From: Roseibacillus persicicus | Lineage (GTDB): Bacteria > Verrucomicrobiota > Verrucomicrobiia > Verrucomicrobiales > Akkermansiaceae | Direction of reading: 5' to 3' | Assembly (NCBI RefSeq): GCF_014651675.1 | Contig: NZ_BMXI01000019.1 | Coordinates: 38,903-102,902 of the forward strand | DNA length: 64,000 bases | Part shown: positions 34,477-43,062 of the stretch, in pieces | Numbering within the stretch: position 1 is the stretch's first letter | Layout of the letters: every line of letters begins with the position of its first letter | The notes under the pieces: model-generated | Seen by the model: only the letters and a program-made list of their open reading frames with translations | Told to the model about the DNA's origin: nothing | The model's database searches: none | Position numbers and translations under genes: made by a program

Positions 34477-35595
34477 ATGCGGCCCGATAGTGAGCGCTCT
34501 GGCGCACAGTCTTACCTAGGAGAGGGCGCGGGGGCAACTGCGCGTTTGACTGAAGAAGTCATGGCCATAATCGCCACCGAGGGGTCGATTTCGTTTCGAA
34601 AATATTTCGATCTCGTCCTCTACCACCCCGAGTGGGGCTATTATTCACACCCCAAGCAGTCCCGCACGGGGAAGGAGGGCGACTTTTTCACCGCAGTGTC
34701 GGTCGGCCCCTTGTTCGGGCAAATCCTGGCTGAGTATGCTTTTTCCTCATGGGAACGGCAGGGGAGGCCTTCCATTTTTCGCATTGTGGAATGGGGCGCG
34801 GAACAGGGTGATCTTGCGAAAGACATTCTAGCTGCTGGGACGGGAATCGGGGGATGCTTTGGCCAAGCCTTGCACTACGCGGTGGTCGAGCCCCTGCCGC
34901 AGAAGCGGACAGCGATGGCCGAGGGCTTGGAGAATGTCGAGGTGGTGGCGGAGGCCGCCGAGCTCGGGGCCCAGCCGGGACTGGTGATTGCCAACGAGCT
35001 GATCGACGCCCTTTCTTTTTGGCTGATTCGCTGGGAGAAAGGCCAATGGTGGGAAAAGCGGGTGACATCTGCAGGGAACGGACTCGTCTTCGAGCTGGCC
35101 AAACCCTGCGCCGGGCTTGAGGGCAGGCTTTCCATCGTCGCGGGCCGATTCGAAGAAGGCTACGAGAGCGAGCTCCGTCCTTCCTTGGCGGATCTACTCG
35201 CGGAAATGAAATCAGTGCTCACCGGGGGGGAAGTTTTGCTCTTCGACTACGGGTTTGAGCGCCCGGACCTCTACCACCCCTCGCGAACCACGGGTACGAT
35301 TCGAACCTATGGCAGTCATCAAGCGGGCGAAGACCCTCTGGTGACTCCCGGTCAAATCGATATCACCGCCCATGTGGATTTCACCTCTCTAGCCGAAGAT
35401 GCGCGCTCCGTCGGGCTGCAGCCTGCTCTTCTGGAGAGTCAGGGCCACTTTCTCACACAAGCCGCCACCCGCTTGCTCACCCGGATGGACGGTCAGGTGG
35501 ATCCTTCCTTCATCCGGCAATTTCAAACTCTCACCCATCCCGCGTATCTTGGCGCCAAGTTTTCTGTTTTTCGTGCCACGCTAGGGAGCGAATGA
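34477..35595 (+). CDS. MidA/NDUFAF7-type SAM-dependent methyltransferase
   Basis: 372 residues from ATG 34477. Only 9 bp separate this from the divergent PBP start, so a later start (TTG 34546 or ATG 34561) is a fair alternative. The family marks are 'ISFRKYFDLVLYHPEWGYYSHP' split across residues about 40-60, GDFFTAVSVGPLFGQ, the SAM-binding VEWGAEQGDLAKDIL (a variant of the usual G-x-G-x-G), NELIDALSFW and DYGFERPDLYHPSR. In mitochondria this family methylates an arginine of a complex I subunit. The bacterial target is not settled. Confidence 0.85.
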   Translation: MRPDSERSGAQSYLGEGAGATARLTEEVMAIIATEGSISFRKYFDLVLYHPEWGYYSHPKQSRTGKEGDFFTAVSVGPLFGQILAEYAFSSWERQGRPSIFRIVEWGAEQGDLAKDILAAGTGIGGCFGQALHYAVVEPLPQKRTAMAEGLENVEVVAEAAELGAQPGLVIANELIDALSFWLIRWEKGQWWEKRVTSAGNGLVFELAKPCAGLEGRLSIVAGRFEEGYESELRPSLADLLAEMKSVLTGGEVLLFDYGFERPDLYHPSRTTGTIRTYGSHQAGEDPLVTPGQIDITAHVDFTSLAEDARSVGLQPALLESQGHFLTQAATRLLTRMDGQVDPSFIRQFQTLTHPAYLGAKFSVFRATLGSE

Positions 35596-35634
35596 TTGAA
35601 AGCTTTCCGCTTCATGAGCGTCCTGTTTAACAGG

Positions 35635-37029
35635 ATGAAGCGTCTACTATCTGTCACATTCTCGCTGGTTCTTCCGCTCTTTGCTGAAAAGCCCAACATT
35701 GTTCTCATCTTCTGCGACGACCTTGGGTACACCGACTTGAGCTGTCAGGGGGCCACGGGCTGGAAGACGCCGAATATTGATCGCTTGGCTGGAGAGGGTA
35801 TCCGCTTCACTGATTTTCATGTCTCTCAAGCGGTTTGCTCGGCTTCGCGGGCATCTCTCCTGACGGGATGCTACGCCAATCGCATCGACTTCGCGGGGGC
35901 GCTGGGGCCAAAGAATCAGAATGGTCTTCACGACGATGAAGTGACCTTGGGTGAGATTTGCCAAGAGGCTGGTTACGCAACCGCCGCTTATGGAAAGTGG
36001 CATCTCGGCCATTTTCCTCAATATCTTCCCATCCATCATGGCTTCGACGACTACTTTGGATTTCCCTACTCCAATGATATGTGGCCCAGCGGTCCGATCG
36101 AAGTGAAAGGCCATTATCCTCGTCTGCCATTGATTGAAGATGATGAGGTGATCATCACCGTCGAGGACCAAACCTATATGACCAAATGGCTGACCGAGCG
36201 GTCGGTTCGGTTCATAAGGAAGAATCACGAGAAGCCCTTTTTTCTCTACTTGGCCCATCCCCAGCCGCACGTTCCGCTTTATGTTTCTCCGGAACGACAG
36301 GGAAGCTCCGAACAAGGTCTCTATGGCGATGTCATTCAGGAGATTGATTGGTCTACGGGGGAGATCTTGCGCACTCTTGAGGAGCTAGGGCTGGCGGACA
36401 ATACCTGGGTGATTTTTACCAGTGATAATGGTCCCTGGATGACCTATGGCAATCATGGCGGCACGGTGGGGCCTCTCCGGGGAAGCAAGGGCACCAGTTG
36501 GGAAGGCGGGGTGCGGGTGCCCTGTGTGATGCGCTGGCCCTCCCGGATTCAGCCCGGTCAGGTTCGAGATGATCTCTGGGCTACGATTGACATCCTGCCA
36601 ACCTTCGCGGCGCTTCTTGATGTTCCCTTGCCGGAGCACCCGATTGATGGGGTGAATGCCTGGCCCATGATTTCCGGGGAGAAAGAGGGGCCGGTGCAAG
36701 AGGCCTACTTCTATTATTATGGACAAAATAATCTCGAGTCGATGCGGATGGGTCCCTGGAAGTTGATCTTCCCCCACAAGTGGCGTGATGAGCGGAGTCA
36801 GCCGGGGAAGGATGGCTTGCGTGGAACCTACCTTTGGCCGGAGGCCGGGCTAGAGCTCTACAACTTGGAGGACGATATCGCGGAGTCCATCAATGTGATC
36901 GAGCAGCATCCCGATGTCGTGGCGCGGATGCAAAAGCTGGCGGAGGAGATGCGCGCTGATTTGGGAGATGACTTTCAGAAAAGAAAAGGCCCGGGAAGAA
37001 GAACGGGTGGGCGTTTGAAGAAAAGTTAG
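35635..37029 (+). CDS. Exported arylsulfatase (sulfatase S1 family)
   Basis: 464 residues from ATG 35635, which starts the signal peptide MKRLLSVTFSLVLPLFA; longer in-frame starts (ATG 35614, TTG 35596) are weaker. The formylglycine site is C68 in VCSASRASLLTG, the C-x-A-x-R form needing FGE-type maturation. Metal ligands D28/D29 (IFCDDLGYTD) and D-N in TSDNGPW, and the GKWHLGH lysine/histidine pair, are present. The C-terminus is basic and Gly-rich (KGPGRRTGG). It removes sulfate esters from polysaccharides or other sulfated compounds; the exact substrate cannot be told. Confidence 0.93.
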   Translation: MKRLLSVTFSLVLPLFAEKPNIVLIFCDDLGYTDLSCQGATGWKTPNIDRLAGEGIRFTDFHVSQAVCSASRASLLTGCYANRIDFAGALGPKNQNGLHDDEVTLGEICQEAGYATAAYGKWHLGHFPQYLPIHHGFDDYFGFPYSNDMWPSGPIEVKGHYPRLPLIEDDEVIITVEDQTYMTKWLTERSVRFIRKNHEKPFFLYLAHPQPHVPLYVSPERQGSSEQGLYGDVIQEIDWSTGEILRTLEELGLADNTWVIFTSDNGPWMTYGNHGGTVGPLRGSKGTSWEGGVRVPCVMRWPSRIQPGQVRDDLWATIDILPTFAALLDVPLPEHPIDGVNAWPMISGEKEGPVQEAYFYYYGQNNLESMRMGPWKLIFPHKWRDERSQPGKDGLRGTYLWPEAGLELYNLEDDIAESINVIEQHPDVVARMQKLAEEMRADLGDDFQKRKGPGRRTGGRLKKS

Positions 37030-37031
37030 GA

Positions 37032-37057
37032 AAGCCGCCCGCTAGCACGGACGGCTT
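37032..37057. terminator. Hairpin between convergent sulfatase and CHRD genes
   Basis: AAGCCGCCCG and CGGACGGCTT pair (one mismatch) around CTAGCA just after the sulfatase stop. No T run follows, so it is at best a weak terminator. Confidence 0.35.
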
Positions 37058-37075
37058 GGCTGAAAAGGTTATGGC

Positions 37076-37573
37076 TCAAGCTCTCCGACGGAGGAGAAGA
37101 ATGGGGAGCGCGCCAAGGGCAAGTAATGATGCGCTGGGCTCGGGGACAGGAGAGACCTCAACTTGTCCGCGCACTTCACCACCGCCGAAATCTGAGGTGT
37201 GGATATTGAGATACCAATTGCCAGCCAAGAGATTGGTCTCGAGAGTTTCCGATAACGTTTCCGAACCCATTTGCGGGCTTGTCCAAGGACCGGCGACCGC
37301 GAGTTGCACCCCACCGGTTGCCCCGGGAGCGCCCAGATGAAAGTGCATGTTGGTCACTGCGGAAGTGAGGTCCATCCAAGTGATGCTGTAGTTGAGTAGA
37401 TTGGTTGAATCATCGTAGTCACCGCTAATGGTTCCGCTGCCACTGCCAACATTCGAGGCATTGGTGGTGGCTTGAATCGGGTCGATGGTCCCCGACAGGA
37501 TGTAGGTTGCCGCGTGGCTGGAGGTGATTCCGGCAGTTCCGATGAGTGCGATAAGGGATAGTTTCTTTTTCAT
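37076..37573 (-). CDS. Secreted CHRD-domain protein with PEP-CTERM sorting signal
   Basis: 165 residues from ATG 37573: signal peptide MKKKLSLIALIGTAGITSSHA, then a CHRD domain. The CHRD marks are IDP-type start, TNMHFHLGAPGATGGVQLAV, and LLAGNWYLNIHTSDFGGGEVRGQV (split over the C-terminal half). The tail is VPEPSAS, a hydrophobic helix and RRR, a PEP-CTERM signal for exosortase-dependent surface sorting. Function of bacterial CHRD proteins is unknown. Confidence 0.87.
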   Translation of the reverse strand: MKKKLSLIALIGTAGITSSHAATYILSGTIDPIQATTNASNVGSGSGTISGDYDDSTNLLNYSITWMDLTSAVTNMHFHLGAPGATGGVQLAVAGPWTSPQMGSETLSETLETNLLAGNWYLNIHTSDFGGGEVRGQVEVSPVPEPSASLLALGALPILLLRRRA

Positions 37574-37767
37574 ATGGGTTTGTCTGGTTGGGTGAAAATC
37601 TTGGAAGCGTACCGAAAGATTCACCCCTGATTGGACCCTATGACAGGGGGGCGTGGCAATTGTTTAATCCCTAAACCTTTCCGAAGTGAGTCGAAAAAAT
37701 TGAAGTTTTTTTGTCAAGTCGCTCATCTATTTCGGTAGTCGCTAGTGAACCACTTAGAGAAATCATT

Positions 37768-38280
37768 ATGAAAATCGGAAAAATGTCGAAGTCACTTGCT
37801 CTGGCCGCTCCCCTTGTCGCGCTTGCTCCTACGGATGTGGATGCCGCAGCCTACATCAAGATTGGAGATATCAAAGGGGAAGTGACCGCCCCTGGATTCG
37901 AAGAATATGTAAAACTGGACTATTTCAAAATCGAGATCGATGGGGTGACCAATAACAATAAGTTTGGGATCCCCACCATCTCCTTTCCAATGGACAAGGC
38001 TTCACCCAAGTTGATGCTAGCCTGCGCGACGGGCGAGACCCTGGAAGAGGCGACCGTTGTTTTCACCAAGCAAACTGCAAATGGGACGGAGGAGGCTTAT
38101 TATAAAATCACCTTCAGTAATGTGCGGGTGCTCAGCTACAAGAATGAGCGAAAGGAAGAGAGTAATATCCCATTCGATTCCCTGACCCTGGGATACACCG
38201 AGGTGGAGTGGACCTACTATGTTTTTAGTAGTTCGGGTTCACTTGCCGACACAATTTCATCGGGCTCCTTCACCAGGTAA
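37768..38280 (+). CDS. Secreted Hcp-like protein (T6SS tube fold), first of a tandem pair
   Basis: 170 residues from ATG 37768, which begins a Sec-type signal (MKIGKMSKSLALAAPLVALAPTDVDAAA, split). The mature start YIKIGDIKGEVTAPGFEEYVKL matches the first strands of the Hcp family ('aylkI.gIKGe...gh..wI.l'). FKIEIDG, SPKLMLACATGETL and the YKITFSNV strand also follow the family. Cytosolic Hcp does not carry a signal peptide and no other type VI genes lie nearby. This is therefore likely an exported relative rather than a T6SS tube. The next gene, 23 bp on, is a homologue. Confidence 0.75.
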   Translation: MKIGKMSKSLALAAPLVALAPTDVDAAAYIKIGDIKGEVTAPGFEEYVKLDYFKIEIDGVTNNNKFGIPTISFPMDKASPKLMLACATGETLEEATVVFTKQTANGTEEAYYKITFSNVRVLSYKNERKEESNIPFDSLTLGYTEVEWTYYVFSSSGSLADTISSGSFTR

Positions 38281-38303
38281 TCTTAAAGTAGAAAGGAGTT
38301 TCC

Positions 38304-39185
38304 ATGAAGTTAGCCTCATTTCTCCGAGCCTGTGTCGTCTGGCTTGTGTTGGCGCAATTCTCTTCTGCAACGAGGATTTACATGAAGATTGGAGACATCA
38401 AGGGGGAGGCAATGCATCCGGACTATCCTTCTTGGATTGCGGTCGATACTCTTGAATTCTCTGGCGCTTTTTTCAACGGGACGGCCGGCTCCTTTACTTT
38501 GGTCAAATCCCCTGACCGGTCATCTCCGAAGCTGGTGCGTGCATTGGAAGGGAAGCGCTATTTGAAGCGGGTCACGGTGGCTTTTCTCAAAGGCGCTCCA
38601 AATGATGCGACCGGAGAAGGCCTTGAGTTCGCGCGCCTCCTCTTTCGTGATGTTGTGGTGGAGGCCTGTGAGCAGGAGACTGCGACGGGCGAGTCCGGCG
38701 AGCCTGTGTGTTTGGAAAAATTTCAGCTCAGCTTTTGTGCAGTTCTCTTCCGCTACGAGAGTGATTTGGGGGATGCTGAGGCAACGTATGCCGATCTCGA
38801 TAATGGGGTCGATAGTGACAGTGACGGCATGACCGATCGCTTCGAGGATTTCTTTGGGCTCGATAAAACAAGCGATGATGCCGACCTCGATAGTGACGGG
38901 GATGGCTTGACCCATTTGGACGAATTCCGGCTCGGGCTCAACCCCCGCCTGTCTTCCTCGTCCTTTGTGCCGGTGGGAGACTCAGACCCTCAGGAGCCAG
39001 GTCGCTTTCGTCTGACGTGGGCCACGAAGCCCGCGAAATCCTACGACATCTATGCAACCCCTGATCTCACGAAGGAGCCAGTTTTTCTCCGCCGGGTGCA
39101 AGCCAGTGAGTTGGATACCTCGGTTAGTTTTCTGCGGGAACAGGCCAGGGGATTTTTCTCGATTCGAGAAGTGGTCGAGCGATGA
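38304..39185 (+). CDS. Secreted Hcp-like protein with thrombospondin type-3-like repeats
   Basis: 293 residues with signal peptide (MKLASFLRACVVWLVLAQFSSA). The Hcp-like domain starts YMKIGDIKGEA, sharing the KIGDIKGE block with its upstream neighbour, and continues with SSPKLVRALEGKRYLKRVTVAFLK. Residues about 165-215 carry calcium-binding repeats (DSDSDGMTD and DLDSDGDGLTHLDEF). The C-terminal about 75 residues form a beta domain often seen after such repeats in Verrucomicrobiota. The stop overlaps the start of the methyltransferase gene (ATGA). Confidence 0.75.
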   Translation: MKLASFLRACVVWLVLAQFSSATRIYMKIGDIKGEAMHPDYPSWIAVDTLEFSGAFFNGTAGSFTLVKSPDRSSPKLVRALEGKRYLKRVTVAFLKGAPNDATGEGLEFARLLFRDVVVEACEQETATGESGEPVCLEKFQLSFCAVLFRYESDLGDAEATYADLDNGVDSDSDGMTDRFEDFFGLDKTSDDADLDSDGDGLTHLDEFRLGLNPRLSSSSFVPVGDSDPQEPGRFRLTWATKPAKSYDIYATPDLTKEPVFLRRVQASELDTSVSFLREQARGFFSIREVVER

Positions 39186-40624
39186 ATCATGATTTGTTGG
39201 GCCGCTGGTCTCCGGGTCGGTTTCTTGGAGATCTTGCTTCGGGGCGCTATACGGAGAATGAGTTGGAAGCGTTTCGTTGCTTGGATGCCATTCAATTTCG
39301 GCCCCGGTCGGAGGCTCAAGAGCAGCTCTTGAGGCTGTTCTTTTCTGGAGAAAGTTGTGCCAGGGAGTCGGCTGAAGAGGCTCTGCCTACTTCGTTTGAC
39401 GAGTTGGTGGATCTTGGAATTCTCGAGGAAAAGGGAGAACGGGTTCGTTCTCACTATCGTATTCGAGCTTACCCCGAGGGTTACCTGGCGGAGGACTTTC
39501 CGAAGCGCCTGCTTGATTCCCCGGAAGACTTTGTGATGGGAGTGGCGCCCACAAGCCGGATGGTTCGGAAATTGATCCCCGATATCGAACCCGACAGTGT
39601 GCTGGATCTCTGCTGCGGTGGAGGGTGGATTGGATTGACTGAGGCACTGGCGGGGCGTGAGGTGACGGCCTGTGACTTGAATCCCCGGGCCTTACAAATC
39701 GCTGAACTTAATCAGCGCCTGCTGGGTGGTCCCGAGATTTCCTGGCGGCAAGGCGCTTGGTTGGAACCGGTTGCGGGAGAGCGCTTCGATCTCATCGTGG
39801 CCAACCCGCCCTTCGTGCAGTCGCCGGGAGGTTCCTCTGTTGCTCTGGACACTCCGGAGCAAGAGAATGTGGCGACTGCTCTGCTTCCCCAGCTGGCCGA
39901 GCATCTCAATCCCGGGGGCTTTGCTTGCATGCTATTGGATTGGCAGTTTGCCTCATCGGACAGGTGGCAGGCTATACCGGCAGCTGCCATCCCTGATTCC
40001 GGAGTGCAGTCCTTGCTCTTCGAGGTTCAACGAAAGTCACCTGAAGAATATGCTCACCATTGGCTGGGACAGGATCCACGCTTCCAGGACGATGATGCCC
40101 GGAGGCCGGAAATTCGGCGGTGGGTGGAATACTACGAGCGTCGCAGGACCCGGGGAATTTCTTCTGGATTTGTGATTCTGAGAAAGTGTGAAGTGGGCGA
40201 GGAATTTCACTTTGAGGAGTCGCGCGGAATCACTCACTTTCTTCCGCAAACGGGAGAAGAGATAGGGCGTTTCTTTCGGAACCAAGGTTGGTTGCGAAAT
40301 CACTCGGGTAGCCTTCTCGATGTCAACTTCACCCGTGTGAACGGGATTCGCAAAACCGAAGGGGCGGTCATGGGGCGCGAGGGATGGGAGACTGATACGA
40401 TGCAAATCACCAGCCCGGCTTGTCTACTGTATGACGGCCATATTGATCCCGCCTTGCTTCGCATCCTTGAGGCAGCCTCCGAAGGGATTCCGGTGAGAAG
40501 TGTCCTCGACGAACTGGCGGGGATGGTGGGGGCCGATTCGCAAGCAATAGCCCCACAGGTCGAAGAACTCGTTCGTGAGCTCCTGATCCGCACATTGATT
40601 ATACCCGTCGAACGGAAAGATTAA
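39182..40624 (+). CDS. SAM-dependent methyltransferase with NPPF motif
   Basis: 480 residues, cytosolic. A helical N-terminal domain (about 1-130) is followed by a Rossmann methyltransferase core. Its motif I is VLDLCCGGGWIGL, the acidic loop is TACDLNPRAL, and the catalytic motif is VANPPFV (residues about 200-206). NPPF/NPPY enzymes methylate amide or ring nitrogens of Gln, adenine or guanine. The C-terminal about 170 residues (winged-helix-like at the end) are of unknown role. It is translationally coupled to the second Hcp-like gene, which is odd for an unrelated pair. It resembles the 'class I methyltransferase' proteins annotated only generically. Confidence 0.8.
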   Translation: MNHDLLGRWSPGRFLGDLASGRYTENELEAFRCLDAIQFRPRSEAQEQLLRLFFSGESCARESAEEALPTSFDELVDLGILEEKGERVRSHYRIRAYPEGYLAEDFPKRLLDSPEDFVMGVAPTSRMVRKLIPDIEPDSVLDLCCGGGWIGLTEALAGREVTACDLNPRALQIAELNQRLLGGPEISWRQGAWLEPVAGERFDLIVANPPFVQSPGGSSVALDTPEQENVATALLPQLAEHLNPGGFACMLLDWQFASSDRWQAIPAAAIPDSGVQSLLFEVQRKSPEEYAHHWLGQDPRFQDDDARRPEIRRWVEYYERRRTRGISSGFVILRKCEVGEEFHFEESRGITHFLPQTGEEIGRFFRNQGWLRNHSGSLLDVNFTRVNGIRKTEGAVMGREGWETDTMQITSPACLLYDGHIDPALLRILEAASEGIPVRSVLDELAGMVGADSQAIAPQVEELVRELLIRTLIIPVERKD

Positions 40625-41700
40625 TCCTTACGAAAGCGATAAAATTCCTTGGCTCCATTGGGTAGTTCGACAGCGTAAGTAGAGAAATCAGGGTTCGCGA
40701 CGGGGTAGTCGGTGCTGATGAACTGGGCTCCTGACGCGAAGGCTTTTTCCCGGCGTGAGGTATCATTGTTGCGGGCTTGGATTGTGCCGGAATCGGCCCG
40801 GGTTCGGATGAGATAGCCTTGCTTGGAGAGTTTTTGAATTGTGTCGAAATCTTTGAAAGGGTCGTTGAGCTTGAACCAGGCGCTGGAGGGGTGGTCGGCT
40901 GAAGGGCAGGAAGGAAAGAGTAGACGGCCTTTGACGAGTGGATCGGGTTCCAGATAACTGCTCAAGACTTCGTTGGTATTGTCGAGTGCGAGAATGATCT
41001 TTCCCCGAGCCTGTTGCAAGGTGGGCCATCCATCCTCGCGAATGGCAGTGCGGAGGTCTGGGTGCTCTCCCCGCACGCGGTCGGGGGTGAGGAGGTGTTC
41101 GGTCGGGAGGACCGTGAGAATTTCCTTTTCGAGGGCAAACAGCGCCTCACTTTGCCAATTGGAGGACGAGCCTTTGAGCTCTAAAAGCACCAGAATGGGA
41201 AAGTGGCTTGGGTTGGCCGTCGACCAGTCTCGCACCTCAGCAAGAGCTTGCGTCAGGGTTAGCACGGTGGTGCGAAAGTCGAAGTCCGGAAAATGCAGCA
41301 CCTTGGTGCCCGGCTCCGACAGCAGATTGTCCGGATCTTCCAATGGAGTGACATTCTTCCCTGCCAGTTTGGCCAGCTTGAGTGCCATGGGGTCGGCGAA
41401 TGCTCCGCCCTTGGGATCGGCGAAACAGTCGAGTTCGATTTGTCGAATGCCTGCATCAAATTGTTGCGGGAGAGGAGGGTGACTATACTCCAATCCTCTG
41501 ACTTTTTTCTCCCCACTAACTTTGATGAAATCACGTTCCGCTTGCTTGGGAGCGATGTGATAGGAATTGTGAGTTCCGATCACTTGGCAGTCACTTATTG
41601 GCACGTTGAGATCAGGTTCTGCGGCAACTGCGGAGAGGGCGAGAGCGAGAGAAACGAAGAGAGTGATCACGCGCGAGAAGCTAGTCAGATGATGCGGCAA
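40621..41700 (-). CDS. Exported PI-PLC-like calcium-dependent phosphodiesterase
   Basis: 359 residues from a TTG at 41700 (a GTG at 41670 also keeps the signal peptide VITLFVSLALALSAVAA). The TIM-barrel phosphodiesterase motifs are VIGTHNSYH (H44, catalytic His and N) and IRQIELDCFAD (E89, D91, metal ligands). They place it with the Ca2+-dependent phosphoinositide-specific PLC C1 group (PF16670 type). KIILALDN and TRADSGTIQARNND near the C-terminus are also family features. The substrate in this bacterium is unknown. Its stop overlaps the convergent methyltransferase stop by 3 bp. Confidence 0.82.
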   Translation of the reverse strand: MPHHLTSFSRVITLFVSLALALSAVAAEPDLNVPISDCQVIGTHNSYHIAPKQAERDFIKVSGEKKVRGLEYSHPPLPQQFDAGIRQIELDCFADPKGGAFADPMALKLAKLAGKNVTPLEDPDNLLSEPGTKVLHFPDFDFRTTVLTLTQALAEVRDWSTANPSHFPILVLLELKGSSSNWQSEALFALEKEILTVLPTEHLLTPDRVRGEHPDLRTAIREDGWPTLQQARGKIILALDNTNEVLSSYLEPDPLVKGRLLFPSCPSADHPSSAWFKLNDPFKDFDTIQKLSKQGYLIRTRADSGTIQARNNDTSRREKAFASGAQFISTDYPVANPDFSTYAVELPNGAKEFYRFRKD

Positions 41701-41768
41701 AGTGAAGAAGGAAGGCCATCAAAAGAGGCTCGATGGAAGATGGAGGACTCTTTCGTCGTAACTGCTTG

Positions 41769-43052
41769 ATGCGCATTTTAATTCTACTCGTCGGCTTGTT
41801 TCATGGAGCGGAAGCCAGGGAGTATCAGTATGCGCCCGCGCCGGTGGACAACCCTTTGAAAGGCTTTGTCCCCTATGTGGAAAGCGCTCGGAACGCGGAC
41901 TTTCCTTGTGCGATGGAGTTTCGCTACTTCGCCTTGGATGAGTTGATGAAAGGGTGGGGTCGTTATGATTGGACTCCTCTGGAAGCGACTTTGGAAGAGG
42001 TGAGGGGCCGGGGGAGACAGCTTTGTTTTCGGGTCTATTCGGAATATCCGGGAAAGGGGAATCGCGTCCCGGGATTTTTGGAGGATGAGGGCGTCAAGGT
42101 GGTCAGGTGGGAGGGCGACAATACCTACGAAGCCACGAATTATACTCCCGATTATGAGAGTCCGAATTTTCGCAAAGCCATGAAGGAGTTCATCGCTGCT
42201 TTGGGGGAGAAATACGATGGGGACGAACGTGTCGGTTTTGTCACAATTGGATTGTTAGGGAGTTGGGGAGAGTGGCACAACTATCCGCGCAATGATCTGT
42301 GGGCCTCCAAAATGGTGCAGGGTGAGGTCATGGACGCCTATGAAGAGGCTTTTCAAAAAACGAAAGTGCTCCTGCGCTATCCGGCGGGGAAAAATGATTC
42401 GATCTACGAGAGCAATAGCGAACGCTCCTTCGGCTATCACGACGATTCTTTTGCTTGGGCCACGCTTGATACGGGAAAGGAAGAGGACGGTTGGTACTTC
42501 GTTCCCAAGATGAAAAAAGCCAAAGCGGAGGACAGGTGGAAACGTCAACCGATCGGGGGGGAGTTGCGGCCGGAACTGTGGGAGTCCAGCTTCACCAGCA
42601 AGCCCCATCCCAAATCCCAGGACTTTGCGAAGTGTGTCGAAGAAACCCATGTTTCCTGGCTCATGGATAGCGGCCTTTTCAAAGCCGGCCTGAGTCAGGA
42701 GAGACGCCAGAATGCAGAAGCAGCAGTCCGGCGCATGGGCTATGAGATTCACCTCGCATCAGCGAAAGTAGTTGATGGGCAACTGGTGGTTGAATTTGAG
42801 AACCGAGGGGTTGCTCCGTTTTATTATCCGTGGCCAGTCGAGCTCTTGGTTGGGGAGGAGAAAGTGGACCCGGGCTGGGATCTCATGAAGGTCAGTAGCA
42901 TGGAAGGTTACCAAGCCCTCACCGAGCTTCCTGCGACTTGGGAAGGTCAACCAATGAGGCTGCGGGTGAAAAATCCCATGGAGAATGGTCGCCCTCTCAA
43001 GTTTGCCAACAAAGAGCAGGGCGATGTTTGGTTGGAGCTGGGGGAATTCTGA
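41769..43052 (+). CDS. Exported DUF4832-type protein (glycosidase-like barrel)
   Basis: 427 residues from ATG 41769 (MRILILLVGLFHGAEA, signal peptide). The N-terminal part, 'YAPAPVDNPLKGFVPY', and the GLLGSWGEWHNYP block fit the DUF4874/DUF4832 architecture, in which a glycoside-hydrolase-like TIM barrel is followed by a beta domain (about 330-427). W-G-E-W carries a Glu at the place of a glycosidase catalytic residue. No activity is known to me for the family. Confidence 0.75.
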   Translation: MRILILLVGLFHGAEAREYQYAPAPVDNPLKGFVPYVESARNADFPCAMEFRYFALDELMKGWGRYDWTPLEATLEEVRGRGRQLCFRVYSEYPGKGNRVPGFLEDEGVKVVRWEGDNTYEATNYTPDYESPNFRKAMKEFIAALGEKYDGDERVGFVTIGLLGSWGEWHNYPRNDLWASKMVQGEVMDAYEEAFQKTKVLLRYPAGKNDSIYESNSERSFGYHDDSFAWATLDTGKEEDGWYFVPKMKKAKAEDRWKRQPIGGELRPELWESSFTSKPHPKSQDFAKCVEETHVSWLMDSGLFKAGLSQERRQNAEAAVRRMGYEIHLASAKVVDGQLVVEFENRGVAPFYYPWPVELLVGEEKVDPGWDLMKVSSMEGYQALTELPATWEGQPMRLRVKNPMENGRPLKFANKEQGDVWLELGEF

Positions 43053-43062
43053 AAATGTCCGA

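Noticed and set aside
37768..39185. Type VI secretion locus
   Set aside because: Only Hcp-like proteins are present and both carry Sec signals. No TssB/C, VgrG, ClpV or baseplate genes are in the window.
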